Shown here piece after piece: positions 31,612 through 32,818 of a stretch of DNA of 32,818 nucleotides. The notes beneath the pieces are model-generated. The model saw only the letters and a list, made by a program, of their open reading frames with translations, did no database searches and was not told where the DNA came from. Made by a program: the position numbers and the translations under genes. The stretch comes from CAZIPN01 sp964541225 (GTDB lineage Bacteria > Actinomycetota > Coriobacteriia > Anaerosomatales > JAAXUF01): positions 1-32,818 of the forward strand of contig CAZIPN010000024.1 in the NCBI GenBank assembly GCA_964541225.1, given 5' to 3'. Numbering within the stretch: position 1 is the stretch's first letter; the number at the start of each line of letters is the position of its first letter.

Positions 31612-32400
31612 GTGAAGCGCCGAACGTACCGCCGCGCTGCCCTGGGCGCTCTCATCCTCTCGGCGTTCGTGATTGCGCTCGGCGGATGCTCCGGCAGCCA
31701 GTCGGGGGGAACCTCCGGCACGGGTTCCTCGGCAAGCGTCGGAACGACGTCGACCGCGACAAGCGGCGAAGGGCCGACTGAGACGACGCGCGGTGGCGGA
31801 GTCCCGCTGCCACAGCCCTACGACTACCCGCCCGCAGACGGCATCCTGAAGAACGGCAGTTTCGAGCGCGGCCTCGGTGGCTGGCAGGTGTACGACCAGA
31901 AGCCGACCCGCAGCCCCGGCAACAACACCGTGGACGTCACAAACTGGGCCGAGCGCGGCGGCAAAGTGCTGCATGTCGCACGCTCGTCGAACCGCGACGG
32001 CGGCGGCTGTGGCGTATTCCAGCGCCCCGACTACGACTGCAGCCACGACACGCACTTGTGGGTCACCTACCAGGCGTATGTCAACTTCGAGCAAGGCGGC
32101 AACATCGCTGGCAAGAACCCAAACCAGTTCCCTGAGAGTGGTGCGCAAGCGCGAGTCAAGTACCTGGACGCAAGCGGTGCGGAGCATGAGTGGTACGACG
32201 GCGTCTTCATCACTCCCACGACAGGAGCTGACACCGCGCGGTTCCTCCAAGCTCGAGACAACGAGTGGACCCATCGAGTGGGGCAAGACCTCATGACGCT
32301 CAACCCCAAGCCGGTCAAGATCGTCGAAGTGCGGTTCTACGGATTTGGCTGGGGATTCGACTCCATGTTCGACGACTGCCAGGTCGTGACCGGCAAGTAG
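31612..32400 (+). CDS. Secreted lipoprotein with a carbohydrate-binding-like domain
   Basis: A 262-aa exported protein. The N-terminus (KRRTYRRAALGALILS onward) is a lipoprotein signal ending IALGGC, with the lipidated Cys near residue 26. A Ser/Thr/Gly linker of about 40 residues follows. The globular part starts ILKNGSFERGLGGWQVYD, the usual opening of family 4/9-type carbohydrate-binding beta sandwiches, and ends FYGFGWGFDSMFDDCQV. No catalytic motif is recognised. The GTG start has no strong ribosome-binding site but gives a complete signal peptide. Confidence 0.78.
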   Translation: MKRRTYRRAALGALILSAFVIALGGCSGSQSGGTSGTGSSASVGTTSTATSGEGPTETTRGGGVPLPQPYDYPPADGILKNGSFERGLGGWQVYDQKPTRSPGNNTVDVTNWAERGGKVLHVARSSNRDGGGCGVFQRPDYDCSHDTHLWVTYQAYVNFEQGGNIAGKNPNQFPESGAQARVKYLDASGAEHEWYDGVFITPTTGADTARFLQARDNEWTHRVGQDLMTLNPKPVKIVEVRFYGFGWGFDSMFDDCQVVTGK

Positions 32401-32427
32401 GTCGCCCAGCACCGCCGAGACAGACGA

Positions 32428-32460
32428 CAGGGGCCTTGCGGCGTCACCGCAGAGCCCCTG
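32428..32460. terminator. Bidirectional terminator-like hairpin
   Basis: CAGGGGC (32428-32434) pairs with GCCCCTG (32454-32460), and TGCGG pairs with CCGCA inside, leaving a 5-nt loop. It lies between the lipoprotein stop and the 3' end of the convergent tRNA, with a moderately T-rich flank on each side. Confidence 0.65.
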
Positions 32461-32470
32461 CTTGGTGTTG

Positions 32471-32556
32471 TGGTGCGGGTGAAAGGAGTTGAACCTTCAC
32501 GGGGTTGCCCCCACATGGACCTGAACCATGCGCGTCTGCCATTCCGCCACACCCGC
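32471..32556 (-). tRNA. tRNA-Leu (anticodon CAG)
   Basis: An 86-nt class II tRNA with encoded CCA. The acceptor pairs GCGGGTG with CACCCGC; the anticodon stem CATGG/CCATG encloses TTCAGGT (anticodon CAG, reading CUG); the long variable arm GGGG-CAA-CCCC is typical of leucine tRNA; the T arm has a TTCAACT loop. CUG is a major leucine codon in this GC-rich window. Confidence 0.95.
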
Positions 32557-32571
32557 GTATTTCGTTTGAGT

Positions 32572-32577
32572 AGGGTA
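32572..32577 (-). promoter_or_regulatory. Possible extended -10 of the tRNA-Leu gene
   Basis: Minus-strand TGTGCTACCCT places TACCCT 16 bp before the mature tRNA 5' end. A -35 is not clear. Confidence 0.3.
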
Positions 32578-32699
32578 GCACACGGGCGCGAGCACGCAGA
32601 AGAGGTTCGACGGGTTCTCGACGAGGCGAGCATATCTCATCGCCTTGTCGCGCTGCCGCCCGCCAAACACCGCAGTCGCACGGTCTGCCTGGCGCTCCC

Positions 32700-32818
32700 C
32701 TACGGCGCGATCAGGTACGCCACTCCCTCAAGCTTCCACGTCTTGTAGAGCTTGGCGACGATATTGGCTTTCTCATTCGGGTCAGCCGAGTACAGATAGG
32801 TGCCATCCTTGAGGTTCT
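32700..32818 (-). CDS. 3' end of a DUF5648-type repeat protein (partial)
   Basis: The last 39 codons of a minus-strand gene that continues beyond the window. They read NLKDGTYLYSADPNEKANIV, then KLYKTWKLEGVAYLIAP and a TAG stop. The order G-T-x-x-Y-(S/T)-A followed by EK, a Trp and EGxAY matches the short repeat of DUF5648 proteins (GTHFYTAS pattern), usually found in secreted or surface proteins. Only the C-terminal repeat is visible, so overall function cannot be judged. Confidence 0.6.
   Translation of the reverse strand, partial: NLKDGTYLYSADPNEKANIVAKLYKTWKLEGVAYLIAP

Noticed and set aside
32471..32818. Integration site of a mobile element at the tRNA gene
   Set aside because: No integrase, flanking direct repeat of the tRNA end or phage gene is visible in the window.

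Overview
This window looks like a chromosomal segment of a high-GC, anaerobic or microaerobic actinobacterium. Coriobacteriia or a deep relative is my best guess. The evidence is strongly GC-biased codon use with frequent GTG starts, a double-cubane-cluster reductase with its ATPase, a corrinoid methyltransferase cluster, lactate-racemase-type nickel-cofactor genes, and many PAS/GGDEF/HD-GYP signalling proteins. Taxonomy is inference; no rRNA or ribosomal-protein marker is present. No mobile element, CRISPR array or prophage was seen.

Layout. 1-7.0 kb: a fused glucose-6-phosphate dehydrogenase/6-phosphogluconate dehydrogenase (minus), an amidohydrolase and a small PAS protein (plus), a structured repeat, seryl-tRNA synthetase (minus), a PAS-GGDEF diguanylate cyclase and a solitary RelE-like domain protein (plus). 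7.0-12.8 kb: a minus-strand block reading double-cubane-cluster reductase, its ATP-dependent activase, then a [NiFe]-hydrogenase-type small subunit (Tat signal, intact Fe-S ligands), large subunit and cytochrome b. The large subunit keeps the family framework, but three of the four nickel-ligand cysteines are serine and the active-site arginine is glutamine. The complex therefore probably does not handle H2, and it sits next to an unusual low-potential reductase. This is the most interesting system in the window. A promoter-like site and a 30-bp near-perfect palindrome precede it.

12.8-19.6 kb: prephenate dehydratase and a membrane GAF-GGDEF protein (minus), larB-larC for the nickel-pincer cofactor (plus), a three-gene minus cluster (cupredoxin-like lipoprotein with a missing copper ligand, a 72-aa Cys-rich protein, a MutY-like glycosylase without its Fe-S site) and an FKBP-type isomerase (plus). 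19.6-21.5 kb: a probable decayed reading frame and an ammonium transporter whose upstream region carries three 11-bp tandem repeats.

21.5-28.6 kb: a toroid-fold protein, then a tightly coupled plus-strand set: corrinoid activator lacking its ferredoxin domain, corrinoid protein, UroD-type methyltransferase and a GAF-PAS3-HD-GYP sensor, the last three joined by ATGA and GTGA stop/start overlaps. A SnoaL-like protein follows. 28.6-32.8 kb: an orphan LuxR-type regulator with a degenerate receiver, a membrane HELGH metalloprotease, a slipin, a secreted lipoprotein, tRNA-Leu(CAG) and the 3' end of a DUF5648-type gene running off the window.
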